Assembly: GCF_000382365.1 (NCBI RefSeq) | Contig: NZ_KB908215.1 | Span: 310,001 to 374,000, forward strand | Source: Pannonibacter phragmitetus DSM 14782 | GTDB lineage: Bacteria; Pseudomonadota; Alphaproteobacteria; Rhizobiales; Stappiaceae | Reading direction: 5' to 3' | DNA: 64,000 nt | Shown here: one piece after another, positions 25,404 through 34,950 of the stretch | Numbering within the stretch: the first letter of the stretch is position 1 | Layout: every line of letters starts with the position of its first letter | Position numbers and translations under genes: made by a program | The notes under the pieces: model-generated | What the model saw: the letters and a program-made list of their open reading frames with translations, nothing else | Database searches by the model: none | What the model was told of the DNA's origin: nothing

Positions 25404-26990
25404 TTACTCGGAAATGCTCATCCAGCGGGTCGGATGCACATCCATGAGGTTCGTCTCGAAGCCCTTCAGCTTCGGCGAGACGAGGTTCTTGGACGCATAG
25501 TAGAGCATCGGGATGAAAGGCAGATCGCGCATGAAGATGGTCTCTGCCTCCTTGAGGATGGCAGCGCGCTTTTCGAGGTCCGTCGTGGCGGCAGCCTCGT
25601 CCATCAGCTTGTCATAGTCCGGATTGTCGTAGTTCGCGTAGTTGAAGCCGGCGTTGCCGGACTCAACCAGGAACAGGAAATTCTGCGGATCGGAATAGTC
25701 GCCGATCCAGCCGGCACGGGCGACGTCGAAGTCCTTCTTGTCACGCAGCATGGCGTAGTGGGTCGCGGTGTCCGTGTTCACCAGCGAAACTTCCACACCC
25801 AGCGGCTTCCACATGTCGGCAATGGCAACAGCCGTGTTCTTGTGGTTCTCGGAGGTGTTGTAGTTGATCGTCAGCTTCAGCGGCTTGTCCGGGCCATAAC
25901 CCGCCTGCTTCATCAGCTCGATGGCCTTCTCTTCGCGGTCGATCTGCGGCAGATCCTTGTAGTCCGCGTAGGCCGGCTCGCCATAATTGTTGATACCCGG
26001 AGGAACCAGCGAATAGCCCGCGATCATCGTACCGCCCCAGATCTCGTCCGCAAGGAACTCGCGGTCGATGGCCATTGACAGCGCCTGACGCACTTCCGGC
26101 TTGGCCAGCGCCTCATCCTTCATGTTGAGGGCGTAATAGTAGGTGCCCAGATAGGGAGCGGGCTTGAACTGATCAGCCAGTTCCTTCTTGATGAAAGCCA
26201 TCTGCTCGGTCGGCACGTCGTCGTTGGAATGCAGTTCACCCGCCTGGAACCGGCGCAGTGCCGCGCCACGGTCTTCCGTCGGGTAGTAGAACACCGTGTC
26301 GATCGCCACATTGGCAGCATCGTGGAAGTTCGGGTTCTTCACCATCTTGATCTGGGCGTTCGGCGTGAACTCGGCCAGCGTATAGGCGCCATTCGACACC
26401 ATGTTGCCTGCCTTCACGAAGTCGGTGCCGAACTTCTCGACGCTGGCCGGATGCACCGGCAGGCCGGTCTGGTGGGCCAGCAGATCGACGAAGTAAGGTG
26501 TCGCCTGAGCGAGCGTGATTTCCAGCGTGTGGTCATCAACCGCCTTCACACCCAGCTCTTCACCCTGCTTCTCGCCCTTGTTGATCGCCTCGGCATTCAG
26601 GATCGGATAGAGGATGGTCGCGTATTTCGCGCCCGTCTCCGGGTTCATGATACGGCGGAGCGAAAACACGAAATCGCCAGCCGTGACCGGATCGCCGTTC
26701 GACCACTTGGCGTTGTCGCGCAGCTTGAATGTGAAGGTCTTGCCATCTTCAGACTGGGTCCAGCTCTCTGCAACGCCCGGGATGATCTTGCCGGCAGCGC
26801 TGTAGGCAACAAGACCCTCGTAAAGGTCGCGCATGATGTTGCCTTCATAGACCGTCGAGGTCTTGTGCTGATCCAGCGTTTCCGGATCAGCGGAATTGCC
26901 ACGGTGATAGACCATCTCCGCCATGGCAGAGAAGGAGGTTGCAGCCAGAAGCGCGGCGGCGAGCGCAGTCATCCTTGCGGACTTGAACAT
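25404..26990 (-). CDS. oppA: Oligopeptide ABC transporter substrate-binding protein
   Basis: A 528-residue protein of the SBP_bac_5 family with a cleavable signal peptide (MTALAAALLAATSFSAMAEM, ending around residue 25). Family-typical blocks are EMVYHRGNSADPETLDQHKT, IMRDLYEGLVAYSAAGKIIP, GVAESWTQSEDGKTFTFKLR and DNAKWSNGDPVTAGDFVFSL. It is periplasmic and binds peptides for the OppBC channel. ATG at 26990 has GAGGGGAG upstream. It is the promoter-proximal gene of oppA-B-C-DF. The closest model is the E. coli OppA/MppA group; whether it also takes murein tripeptide cannot be told. Confidence 0.94.
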   Translation of the reverse strand: MFKSARMTALAAALLAATSFSAMAEMVYHRGNSADPETLDQHKTSTVYEGNIMRDLYEGLVAYSAAGKIIPGVAESWTQSEDGKTFTFKLRDNAKWSNGDPVTAGDFVFSLRRIMNPETGAKYATILYPILNAEAINKGEKQGEELGVKAVDDHTLEITLAQATPYFVDLLAHQTGLPVHPASVEKFGTDFVKAGNMVSNGAYTLAEFTPNAQIKMVKNPNFHDAANVAIDTVFYYPTEDRGAALRRFQAGELHSNDDVPTEQMAFIKKELADQFKPAPYLGTYYYALNMKDEALAKPEVRQALSMAIDREFLADEIWGGTMIAGYSLVPPGINNYGEPAYADYKDLPQIDREEKAIELMKQAGYGPDKPLKLTINYNTSENHKNTAVAIADMWKPLGVEVSLVNTDTATHYAMLRDKKDFDVARAGWIGDYSDPQNFLFLVESGNAGFNYANYDNPDYDKLMDEAAATTDLEKRAAILKEAETIFMRDLPFIPMLYYASKNLVSPKLKGFETNLMDVHPTRWMSISE

Positions 26991-27396
26991 TTTAGTCTCC
27001 CCTCTTCAACACTTGAAGAGCACCTGGTGCCGGTGCGGTGGCACGTTCCCATGCAGCCCCACCCTGTTCAACCCTGCCACAGGGGAACCTAGGTTGCAGG
27101 AGGGTAAAAAAACGGATTCTTTTCGGCAGCGCCAGTCATCCGAAAAATTTTTCCCCCTCTGAAAATTTATGCATTCCGCTCAAACAATCGCCATGCCTAC
27201 ATTCAAAGCAGGTCATTACCGGCAGTTTTCTGCCGTTTGGGCACCCTTTCACGGTACACCTTGGGTTTAAGGCAGAGATTCGCCCCCTGGACCGTTTCCC
27301 TCTTGCATGGCGGGCCAAGATGGCGTTCCTCTGCGCCGTATTTTCACGCCGCCATCAACCGGCAGCGTTCCGGCACTCGACGTTTGACAGGACCAC
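26991..27396. other. Divergent promoter region, no gene
   Basis: About 400 bp between oppA and the ABC-F gene. It contains an AT-rich stretch with homopolymer runs around 27105-27170 and must carry two divergent promoters. Short frames on both strands lack ribosome sites and family resemblance, so I call no gene here. Confidence 0.5.
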
Positions 27397-29208
27397 ATGG
27401 CCCCTCCGCTTCTCATCCTGCGTGACATTCATCTCACTTTCGGCGCCACACCTCTCCTGACCGGAGCCGAACTCAGCGTTTCGGAAGGCGACCGGCTCTG
27501 CCTTGTCGGGCGCAACGGTTCGGGCAAGTCCACCCTGCTGAAGATTGCAGCCGGCATGATCGAGGCCGACAACGGCGAGATTTTCGTGCAGCCCGGCCGC
27601 ACCATCCGTTACCTGCCGCAGGAACCGGATCTGTCTGCCTATGAAACGGTGCTCGACTATGTGACCGCAGGCCTTGCTCCCGGTGATGATCCGTACCGCG
27701 CGCCCTACCTGCTGGAAGTCCTTGGCCTCACCGGCACGGAAAACCCGAATAGCCTGTCCGGCGGTGAAGCACGCCGTGCGGCCCTCGCCCGCACGCTGGC
27801 GCCGGAGCCGGACATCCTTCTCCTCGACGAGCCGACCAACCATCTTGACCTTCCGGCCATCGAGTGGCTGGAAACGGAGCTGAAGAGCCTCAAATCTGCC
27901 ATCGTTCTCATTTCACACGACCGGCGCTTCCTCGAGAATCTCTCCCGCGCCACCGTCTGGATCGACCGGGGCACGTCGCGGCGGATGGAGCGGGGCTTCG
28001 AGCATTTCGAGGCCTGGCGCGACGAGCTTTTCGAGCAGGAAGAACGCGACCAGCAGAAGCTCGCCCAGCAGATCAAGCGCGAAGAGCACTGGATGCGCTA
28101 CGGCGTCACCGCCCGGCGCAAGCGCAACATGCGCCGCGTGCGCGAGCTGGCAGACCTGCGCGACAAGGCCCGCAACCACCGTGGCCCGCAGGGCACCGCC
28201 AAGCTGGCAGCCACCGAAGGCGAGACATCCGGCAAGCTGGTGATCGAGGCCAAGTCCATTTCCAAGGGATATGGCGAGCGCTCCATCGTCTCGAACTTCT
28301 CCAGCCGCGTCCAGCGCGGCGACCGCATCGGCCTCATCGGCGCCAATGGTGCCGGCAAGACCACGCTTCTCAAGATGCTGACCGGGGAGCTGGAGCCGGA
28401 CAGCGGCACCTTGCGCCTTGGCACCAACCTGCAGATGGTCACCCTCGACCAGAAGCGCGAGAACCTCAACCCGCTCGACACGCTGGCCACCGTCCTCACC
28501 GGCGGGCGCGGCGATACGGTGGTTCTGGGCACCGAGACGAAGCACGTCATGTCCTACATGAAGGACTTCCTCTTCGCTCCCGAACAGGCCCGCACACCGG
28601 TCGGTGTCCTGTCTGGCGGCGAGCGCGCCCGTGCCATGCTTGCCCGTGCCCTCGCCAGCCCGTCCAATCTGATGGTGCTCGACGAGCCGACCAACGATCT
28701 CGACCTTGAGACGCTGGATCTCCTGCAGGAACTGCTGAGCGACTACGAAGGCACCGTGCTCCTCGTCTCGCACGACCGTGACTTCCTCGACCGCGTTGCC
28801 ACGTCTGTGATTGTCTCGGAAGGCAACGGCAAGTGGCAGGAATATGCCGGCGGCTATTCCGACATGGTGGCACAGCGCGGCGATGGCGTGACCGCCCGCA
28901 AGGCCGAGAAAGCAGCAAAGGCCGAAAAAGCCCCTGCCCCGGCTGCCACCGAAGCCAAATCCTCGTCAAAGGTGAAGCTCTCCTTCACCCAGCTGCATCT
29001 CCTCAAGACCCTGCCGGAGACTGTCGACAGCCTGACGAAGAAGCTGGAAAAGCTGCAGGCCGAGATGGCCGATCCGAACCTCTACGCAAAGAACCCGGAC
29101 CGTTTCGCCAAGCTCTCCGCCGAAATCACCCGCCTCACTGGCGAAAGGGATGCGGCCGAAGAGCAGTGGCTGGAACTGGAAATGCTGCGCGAGGAAGCCG
29201 AAGGCTGA
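27397..29208 (+). CDS. uup: ABC-F family ATPase (Uup type)
   Basis: A 603-residue soluble protein with two ABC domains and no membrane segment. Walker A motifs are VGRNGSGKSTLLKIAAG and IGANGAGKTTLLKMLTG. Signatures are LSGGEARRAALARTL and LSGGERARAMLARAL. Walker B/switch regions are LLLDEPTNHLDLPAIEWLE and MVLDEPTNDLDLETLDLL. The linker (about 205-255) is charged, as in ABC-F proteins that reach the ribosomal P-site. The C-terminal 70 residues form a charged coiled coil (PETVDSLTKKLEKLQAEMAD) typical of Uup. Such proteins relieve stalled or special ribosome states. It is monocistronic, with a shared terminator after it. Confidence 0.92.
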   Translation: MAPPLLILRDIHLTFGATPLLTGAELSVSEGDRLCLVGRNGSGKSTLLKIAAGMIEADNGEIFVQPGRTIRYLPQEPDLSAYETVLDYVTAGLAPGDDPYRAPYLLEVLGLTGTENPNSLSGGEARRAALARTLAPEPDILLLDEPTNHLDLPAIEWLETELKSLKSAIVLISHDRRFLENLSRATVWIDRGTSRRMERGFEHFEAWRDELFEQEERDQQKLAQQIKREEHWMRYGVTARRKRNMRRVRELADLRDKARNHRGPQGTAKLAATEGETSGKLVIEAKSISKGYGERSIVSNFSSRVQRGDRIGLIGANGAGKTTLLKMLTGELEPDSGTLRLGTNLQMVTLDQKRENLNPLDTLATVLTGGRGDTVVLGTETKHVMSYMKDFLFAPEQARTPVGVLSGGERARAMLARALASPSNLMVLDEPTNDLDLETLDLLQELLSDYEGTVLLVSHDRDFLDRVATSVIVSEGNGKWQEYAGGYSDMVAQRGDGVTARKAEKAAKAEKAPAPAATEAKSSSKVKLSFTQLHLLKTLPETVDSLTKKLEKLQAEMADPNLYAKNPDRFAKLSAEITRLTGERDAAEEQWLELEMLREEAEG

Positions 29209-29216
29209 GAAGACAC

Positions 29217-29245
29217 AAAGGCCGGGCATTGCTGCCCGGCCTTTG
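29217..29245. terminator. Bidirectional terminator between uup and the first chemoreceptor gene
   Basis: Stem AAAGGCCGGGCA (29218-29229) with complement ending CCTTT near 29243, loop of a few bases. It sits between two convergent genes, 8 bp after the uup stop and about 25 bp after the chemoreceptor stop on the other strand. Confidence 0.8.
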
Positions 29246-29269
29246 CTGTTTGACGTGATCGCCTGAGAC

Positions 29270-31273
29270 TTACGCCGCGCGCACCTGTGCGATGAAGCGG
29301 GTGACTTCCATCTTCAGCGTCTCCGCGTCCTTGGCAAGGCCACCGGCCGAGCCCAGAACCTGCGATGCGGCAGCCCCGGTCTCTTCCGCCGCGCGGCTGA
29401 CGCCGGTGATGTTGGAGGAGACTTCCACCGTGCCGGCCGAGGCCTGCTGCACGTTGCGGGCGATTTCCGAAGTGGCTGCGTTCTGCTCTTCCACCGCAGC
29501 GGCAATCGTCGAGGCGATGCCGTTCAGCTTGGCGATGGTTTCACCGACATTCTCGATCGCATCCACCGAGGCATTGGTCGCGGACTGGATCTCGGCAATC
29601 TGGCCGGAGATTTCCTGCGTGGCGCGGGACGTCTGTTCCGCCAGCGCCTTCACTTCCGAAGCCACGACCGCGAAGCCACGGCCAGCCTCACCGGCACGGG
29701 CCGCTTCAATGGTGGCGTTCAGTGCCAGCAGGTTGGTCTGGCCGGCAATCTCCGAGATCATGTTCAGCACATCGCCGATCTTCTGCGAAGCCGAAGACAG
29801 GAAGGCAATGCGTTCGCTGGCGGTCTGGGTATCGCCAACGGCCCGCTGGGACATGCTGGAGGATTCTTCCGCCCGGCGGCCGATCTCGTTTACCGAGGCT
29901 GCCAGCTGTTCGGTCGCCGAGGCCACGGTCTGCACATTGGCTGCAGCTTCTTCGGACGCCGCCGACACCGCGGTGGACTGCTGGGCCGTTTCTTCGGCAG
30001 AAGCGCTCAGCGTGTTGGCCGCAGCCTGCATTTCCTGCGCGGCAGCAGACACCGTCTCGACGATGCCGCCAACTGCCCGCTCAAAACTATCGGCCAGTTC
30101 GTTCATCATCCGGCGGCGCTCGGCCTCCTGCTGCCCCTTGACGGCGGCCTGCTCACTTTCAAGCCGTTCCTTCTCGATGCCATTGGCCTGGAACACCTCG
30201 ACAGCTGCTGCCATCTCGCCGATCTCATCAGAGCGGCCAGAGCCGAAGACCTTCATCGTCAGGTTGCCAGCTGCAACCGCCCGCATGCAGTCCGTGATCG
30301 CAGAGATGGCGCGCGAGATGGACATGCCGAGGAAGACAGCAATCGCCGTCATCACCAGCGTGAAGATGCTGGCCAGCGTCAGGGTCGTGGACAGGGTGCT
30401 GTCGATCCCGGCAGAGGCCTTCGGCCCCACTTCATTCTGCACTGCAATCACTTCATTGCTAACGGTTTGATAGGCCGTGGAAATGGCTGGACCGATCTTG
30501 AAGATCCGCTCGGTCAGCGCCTCCTGCTGGGCCACAACGCCGGTTTCAACGGCAGCCGCCTGCTGGCGCACCTGCTCGAATTCCACCGCAAGTTTGGCTG
30601 TCAGCTGAGACAATTTGGCGCTCTGCTGCGCCGCAACAACCGTCTTCAGCAGCGGCTCCACATTTGCATAGCGGGTCTTGGCCGAGGTCAGGTCAGCCGG
30701 ATCGGCAGCAAGGCCATAGCGTTCCATGAACACCCGGGCGAGCAGAAACTCCTGCAGCGTGCGCGCCGCAGCCGCCAGAACGGCAGCATTTTCTTCGGTG
30801 ATCGCCGTCTCGATGGTCTCCGTCAGAAGCGCACGGAATTCCGCGCCGTCTTTCTGCAGTCCTTCAAGCCCTTTCGTTGCAGCAGCGTTAGAGGTGCGGA
30901 AATCAAGGAAAGCCCGCTCATATGCGACAACATCGCTTTCAAGCGCCTGCAACTCGGCAAGCTGAGGGGAGCCCGCAAAGAACTGGCTGACCTGCGCCTT
31001 GCTGGCCTTGAGATCGGACAGCAGTTTCTCGGCCCGCTGCCCATCCGTGTCATTGGGCGACAGCGCATAACGGACAACAGCCAGACGAGCCTCCGTCAGG
31101 GTCGTGGCCGATTCAGAAATCACAAGCGACTGCCGGGCCGCTGCCCGGTAGTCATCGAAATAACTGGAGGCGGTCTGCAGGCCATTATAGCCGAGCCAGG
31201 AGACCGCAAGGAGTGCAGCGACAGATAGACCGAAGCCGCCGAAGAGTTTGGATCGCACAGTGAGATTTAGCAT
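29270..31273 (-). CDS. Methyl-accepting chemotaxis protein, 667 aa, large helical sensor domain
   Basis: A transmembrane chemoreceptor. TM1 is at about 10-28 ([20 protein letters not shown]) and TM2 at about 296-318 ([20 protein letters not shown]). Between them is an all-helical periplasmic domain of about 265 residues, the size of the helical bimodular (HBM) sensors that bind organic acids or amines. HAMP follows at about 319-372. The signalling hairpin tip is [20 protein letters not shown], at about 511-530. No C-terminal CheR/CheB docking pentapeptide is visible (end FIAQVRAA). It signals to CheA/CheW, which are not in this window. The next gene upstream at 32084 is a close paralogue of identical length. 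Confidence 0.93.
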   Translation of the reverse strand: MLNLTVRSKLFGGFGLSVAALLAVSWLGYNGLQTASSYFDDYRAAARQSLVISESATTLTEARLAVVRYALSPNDTDGQRAEKLLSDLKASKAQVSQFFAGSPQLAELQALESDVVAYERAFLDFRTSNAAATKGLEGLQKDGAEFRALLTETIETAITEENAAVLAAAARTLQEFLLARVFMERYGLAADPADLTSAKTRYANVEPLLKTVVAAQQSAKLSQLTAKLAVEFEQVRQQAAAVETGVVAQQEALTERIFKIGPAISTAYQTVSNEVIAVQNEVGPKASAGIDSTLSTTLTLASIFTLVMTAIAVFLGMSISRAISAITDCMRAVAAGNLTMKVFGSGRSDEIGEMAAAVEVFQANGIEKERLESEQAAVKGQQEAERRRMMNELADSFERAVGGIVETVSAAAQEMQAAANTLSASAEETAQQSTAVSAASEEAAANVQTVASATEQLAASVNEIGRRAEESSSMSQRAVGDTQTASERIAFLSSASQKIGDVLNMISEIAGQTNLLALNATIEAARAGEAGRGFAVVASEVKALAEQTSRATQEISGQIAEIQSATNASVDAIENVGETIAKLNGIASTIAAAVEEQNAATSEIARNVQQASAGTVEVSSNITGVSRAAEETGAAASQVLGSAGGLAKDAETLKMEVTRFIAQVRAA

Positions 31274-31929
31274 TAGAACCCCCGGTTAACAGGTCTCTGC
31301 AGACTGCGCCAAAACAATATAAACATGGTTAACATCACGATTTAAATCTAAAAATACGGAACAATCACACCTCACCCAGCAAAATAGAGCCCAAAAAAAC
31401 GAAAACTGGTCGAATTTTACTCCAATATACAAATAATAATAAAAGTCACATTTAAAAAATACACAGAACAAACTCTACGGAATGAAAATCATTCATACTC
31501 ATCACAGAAAGATCGCCGCCCCCGGCGCCAAATCAACTCTTCCGTCATATGTCTACAAAAAACTGGCGGAAAACTTGACCTTTCCGATCACCCGCCATAG
31601 ACAGCAGCAGAAATGACGTGCGCAGCTCGGATTTATTGCAATTTTTCCTTTGGCGACGAAAAGTTATCCTAGGTTACCGAAAGCTAGCTTCACATGGTCC
31701 GCCAGAGAAAACCTGACTTAGAGTTACTGTTAATTTTAACTATTGTAAACTTTTGCGATAATCACCAAAAGTTGCAAGCCTGACATCTGGAACAGCGGTA
31801 CGGCAAGCACCTGCGGCAAAAAAACCTGACCGCTAGGCATCGCCTCGCCCTCCCTACGGGAGCCGCACGCAGCCGGACCCGCAGCAAACAGCAAAAAGCC
31901 GGACATTGCTGCCCGGCCCTGTGCTGCGT
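31274..31929. other. Long AT-rich intergenic region, no gene
   Basis: About 650 bp upstream of the first chemoreceptor gene. The first 250 bp are strongly AT-rich and probably contain its promoter. A hairpin near 31895-31920 (GCCGGACATTGCTGCCCGGC) resembles the terminator at 29217 and may be the displaced terminator of the second chemoreceptor. I see no coding frame worth calling. Confidence 0.5.
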
Positions 31930-32083
31930 CTGATATCAGCGCTTGATAGATGTCACGTTTTACGCAGGGCTCAGGCCCCTGCGGCGTCCAGGCCTATCAG
32001 GCGATGATGCGTCAGCATCATAAGCCCGTGCGGCGCTTGAGCATTTTCAAGGCATGATGCGTCAGCAATTGAAAGCCTTGGTA
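31930..32083. repeat. Palindromic repeat cluster downstream of the second chemoreceptor gene
   Basis: A block of short palindromes. ATGATGC-GTCA-GCATCAT spans 32004-32021, and a second copy of ATGATGCGTCAGCA lies at 32054-32067 inside a larger stem whose arms are AAGGC (about 32049) and GCCTT (about 32075). Further short inverted repeats occur near 31932-31947 and 31964-31984. The second copy is about 50 bp from the first in the same orientation. The block separates the stop of the chemoreceptor gene from its likely terminator, as if inserted. It resembles a REP/BIME-style element; other copies in the genome cannot be checked here. Confidence 0.55.
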
Positions 32084-34087
32084 TTACGCGGCGCGCACCT
32101 GCGCGATGAAGCGGGCGACCTCGACCTTGAGGGTTTCTGCGTCCCTGGCAAGTCCGCCTGCGGAACCCAGAACTTCTGAAGCTGCAGCCCCCGTCTCTTC
32201 GGCAGCGCGGCTGACGCCGGTGATGTTGGAGGAGACTTCCACCGTACCGGCCGACGCCTGCTGCACGTTGCGGGCAATTTCAAGCGCGGCGGCATTCTGC
32301 TCCTCCACCGCAGCTGCGATGGTTGCAGCGATGCCGTTCAATCGCGCAATCGTATCCCCGACGTTCTGAATCGCATCAACAGAGGCGTTCGTCGCTGCCT
32401 GGATCTCCGCAATCTGTCCAGAGATTTCCTGCGTGGCCCGGGACGTCTGCTCGGCAAGAGCCTTCACTTCCGTTGCCACAACCGCGAACCCCTTGCCAGC
32501 CTCACCGGCGCGCGCTGCCTCAATGGTCGCGTTCAGGGCCAGCAGGTTCGTCTGGCCTGCAATGTCCGAAATCATGCTCAGCACATCGCCGATTTTCTGC
32601 GAGGCCGAGGACAGGAAGGCAATGCGTTCGCTGGCGGTCTGGGTGTCCCCGACAGCCCGGTGCGACATGCTCGAGGATTCCTCCGCCTGGCGGCCGATCT
32701 CGCGCACGGAGGCTGCCAATTGCTCGGTGGCAGCTGCAACTGTCTGCACATTGACCGCCGCCTCTTCCGATGCTGCGGAAACGGCCGTAGACTGATGTGA
32801 CGTCTGTTCGGCCGAGGCACTTAGCGTGTTCGCCGCAGCCTGCATTTCCCGCGATGCGGAAGACACGGTATCAACAATCCCTCCGACAGCACGTTCGAAG
32901 CTGTCAGCCAGTTCATTCATCAACCTGCGGCGCTCTACTTCCTGCTGTTCCTTGACAGCGGCCTGCTCACGCTCAAGCTGCTCTTTCTCGATGCCATTGG
33001 CCTGGAAGACCTGCACTGCGGCAGCCATCTTGCCGATTTCGTCGGAACGGCCCGCTCCGAAAACCCTCATGGTCAGGTCGCCCGCCGCAATGGCCCGCAT
33101 GCATTCAGTGATCGCGTTGATGGCGCGGGAAATGGATGTGCCCAGGAACACCGCGATGGCTGCCATCACCAGAGTGAAGAGGCTCGCCAGCATCAGCGTC
33201 GTCGAACTCGTGTTTTCAATGCCGGCTTCTGCCACCGGGCCCATTTCGTTCTGCGCATCGATCAACTTGTCGACAGCCGCCTGATATCCGGACATGATCA
33301 GCGGCCCAAGCACGTCGAGCTTGTTCTTGCGAATGTCAGCGGCTTTGGAAATAGCGATTTCCAGATAGGACGCCTCGCTGATCACCTCTTCCATCTGCGC
33401 GGGCAGCGGTGCCACAAGCCGGTTCAGCTCGGGCGACTTCTGGGCAAACTGCAGCCGCTGAAGCAGGGACGTGGCCTCATCGTAATAATTCATGGCCTCG
33501 TTCAGGTCGTCCGCATTTCCGCCGCTCGCGTAACGCTCGACATAAATACGCGCCAGCAGAAACTCCTGCATGGCAGGAGCCACCGTTTCCAGAGCGGGAT
33601 AATTCTGCTCCTCAATGGCCTTCTGCATCACGCCTGCCATACTCTGCCGGAAGGCATCGCCCCCTTCTTTCACCTGGGTAAGGCTGAGGGCAACTTCCTC
33701 ATTCACCGCGCGCAGCTCGTCAAAGGCAGCTTGATAGGCGTCAACCTGCTGGATCAGTTCCCGCAGCTCGTCCAGCAGAGGAGATCCGGCGAAAACCTCC
33801 TCGATCTGCGTTGCGCCTGCGCTGATCTTTCCGATCAGGTCATTCGCCTGGGCCGCGCTGTCCGCAGTTTCCTCCAGCTGATACCGCAAGACGGCAAGCC
33901 GGGCTTCCATCAGCGCGGCCTGCGCCTCATAACCAGTCAGGCTCTGCCTCGCGGTTTCACGGAATTGGCTGAAATAGGTGGCAGCAGTCTGCAAACCACT
34001 GTAGCCGATGTACGATACGACAAGCAGGGCGGCAACAGATGCGCCAAATCCGCCAAAAAGCTTCGCACGAACGGTCGAGATAAACAT
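32084..34087 (-). CDS. Methyl-accepting chemotaxis protein, 667 aa, paralogue of the neighbouring receptor
   Basis: Same architecture and same length as the receptor at 29270-31273: TM1 ([20 protein letters not shown]), a helical periplasmic domain of about 265 residues, TM2 ([20 protein letters not shown]), HAMP, and a signalling domain with [20 protein letters not shown]. The cytosolic halves of the two are nearly identical, while the periplasmic domains are clearly diverged (for example [20 protein letters not shown] here). This suggests tandem duplication followed by change of ligand. It again ends FIAQVRAA. An upstream hairpin or CtrA box is not evident. Confidence 0.93.
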   Translation of the reverse strand: MFISTVRAKLFGGFGASVAALLVVSYIGYSGLQTAATYFSQFRETARQSLTGYEAQAALMEARLAVLRYQLEETADSAAQANDLIGKISAGATQIEEVFAGSPLLDELRELIQQVDAYQAAFDELRAVNEEVALSLTQVKEGGDAFRQSMAGVMQKAIEEQNYPALETVAPAMQEFLLARIYVERYASGGNADDLNEAMNYYDEATSLLQRLQFAQKSPELNRLVAPLPAQMEEVISEASYLEIAISKAADIRKNKLDVLGPLIMSGYQAAVDKLIDAQNEMGPVAEAGIENTSSTTLMLASLFTLVMAAIAVFLGTSISRAINAITECMRAIAAGDLTMRVFGAGRSDEIGKMAAAVQVFQANGIEKEQLEREQAAVKEQQEVERRRLMNELADSFERAVGGIVDTVSSASREMQAAANTLSASAEQTSHQSTAVSAASEEAAVNVQTVAAATEQLAASVREIGRQAEESSSMSHRAVGDTQTASERIAFLSSASQKIGDVLSMISDIAGQTNLLALNATIEAARAGEAGKGFAVVATEVKALAEQTSRATQEISGQIAEIQAATNASVDAIQNVGDTIARLNGIAATIAAAVEEQNAAALEIARNVQQASAGTVEVSSNITGVSRAAEETGAAASEVLGSAGGLARDAETLKVEVARFIAQVRAA

Positions 34088-34208
34088 GACAGCTCCTGTT
34101 CTGGATCGCGCAACAATACGTCGCGAAATCTCTAGGTGAAGTTAACAAGCCTGTTCAACAATGCGCTGCAAAACGGCCAGCTCCAACATGTGAAAGTCAG
34201 ACACCACG

Positions 34209-34835
34209 ATGATCATGGGCTTTATTATTGCAGGAGGTGCTGGGTCCAGGATGAAATCCGGACACAAGCCGTCAGTTCCACTTAGGGAACTTCCGCTGAT
34301 TTCGCATGTGGCAGCAAGGCTTCAGAAGCAAGTCGAGACTGTCATAATTATCAGTAATGAGCCCGGCAATTTGCCTGAAACGCTGCACCTGCCAGCCGTC
34401 TGCGATTTTCAGCCAGGGCGCGGCGGGCCGCTGGTCGGTATTATTACCGCTATGCTTTACGCAAGGGCAAACCAGCCGGAAAGCAGTCGTCTGGTCAGTG
34501 TGCCTTGTGATGGCCCCTTCTTTCCTGAAGCTCTGGTCAAGCGGCTGACCGCAGCCAGCGGCGCGGACACTCCGGCCATAGCCGTGTCTGAAGGCCGCAG
34601 GCATCCGCTGTTCGCCTGCTGGCCCGTTTCGCTGCTGCCGCAGTTGCAGGACTGGGTGGCTGCCGGCAACGCCCGCGTGGGCCAGTTCCTGAGCGAATGC
34701 GGCGCTGCCGAGGTGGATTTTCCGCTCGATGAGGATGGCACCGATCCCTTCTTCAACATCAACACGCCGGAGGATCTTGCCGAAGCACAGCGGATCCTCG
34801 CGGCCCGGCAGAGTTCAGGCCTGAAATCCCCCTGA
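34209..34835 (+). CDS. mobA: Molybdenum cofactor guanylyltransferase
   Basis: A 208-residue nucleotidyltransferase of the MobA type, which attaches GMP to molybdopterin to form the guanine dinucleotide cofactor in the cytosol. The nucleotide-binding start is GFIIAGGAGSRMKSGHKPSV, a MobA-type AGG-x-x-x-RM signature. Other features are LPAVCDFQPGRGGPLVGIIT with the GPLxGI motif, and SVPCDGPFFPEALV. The C-terminus FFNINTPEDLAEAQRIL is the family's standard ending. The start may be 34209 or two codons later at 34215. It precedes moeA in the same direction (about 115 bp gap), forming a molybdopterin pair. Confidence 0.9.
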   Translation: MIMGFIIAGGAGSRMKSGHKPSVPLRELPLISHVAARLQKQVETVIIISNEPGNLPETLHLPAVCDFQPGRGGPLVGIITAMLYARANQPESSRLVSVPCDGPFFPEALVKRLTAASGADTPAIAVSEGRRHPLFACWPVSLLPQLQDWVAAGNARVGQFLSECGAAEVDFPLDEDGTDPFFNINTPEDLAEAQRILAARQSSGLKSP

Positions 34836-34950
34836 CCACTTGACGCACGCCCCCGATGCAGCTTGCGCACAGACACAAAGCAGGGAATGTTCGGGGCAGC
34901 CGCACACGGGCGGCACTGGGACAGCGGCACGGGGACAGCGGGAAAAGCGG

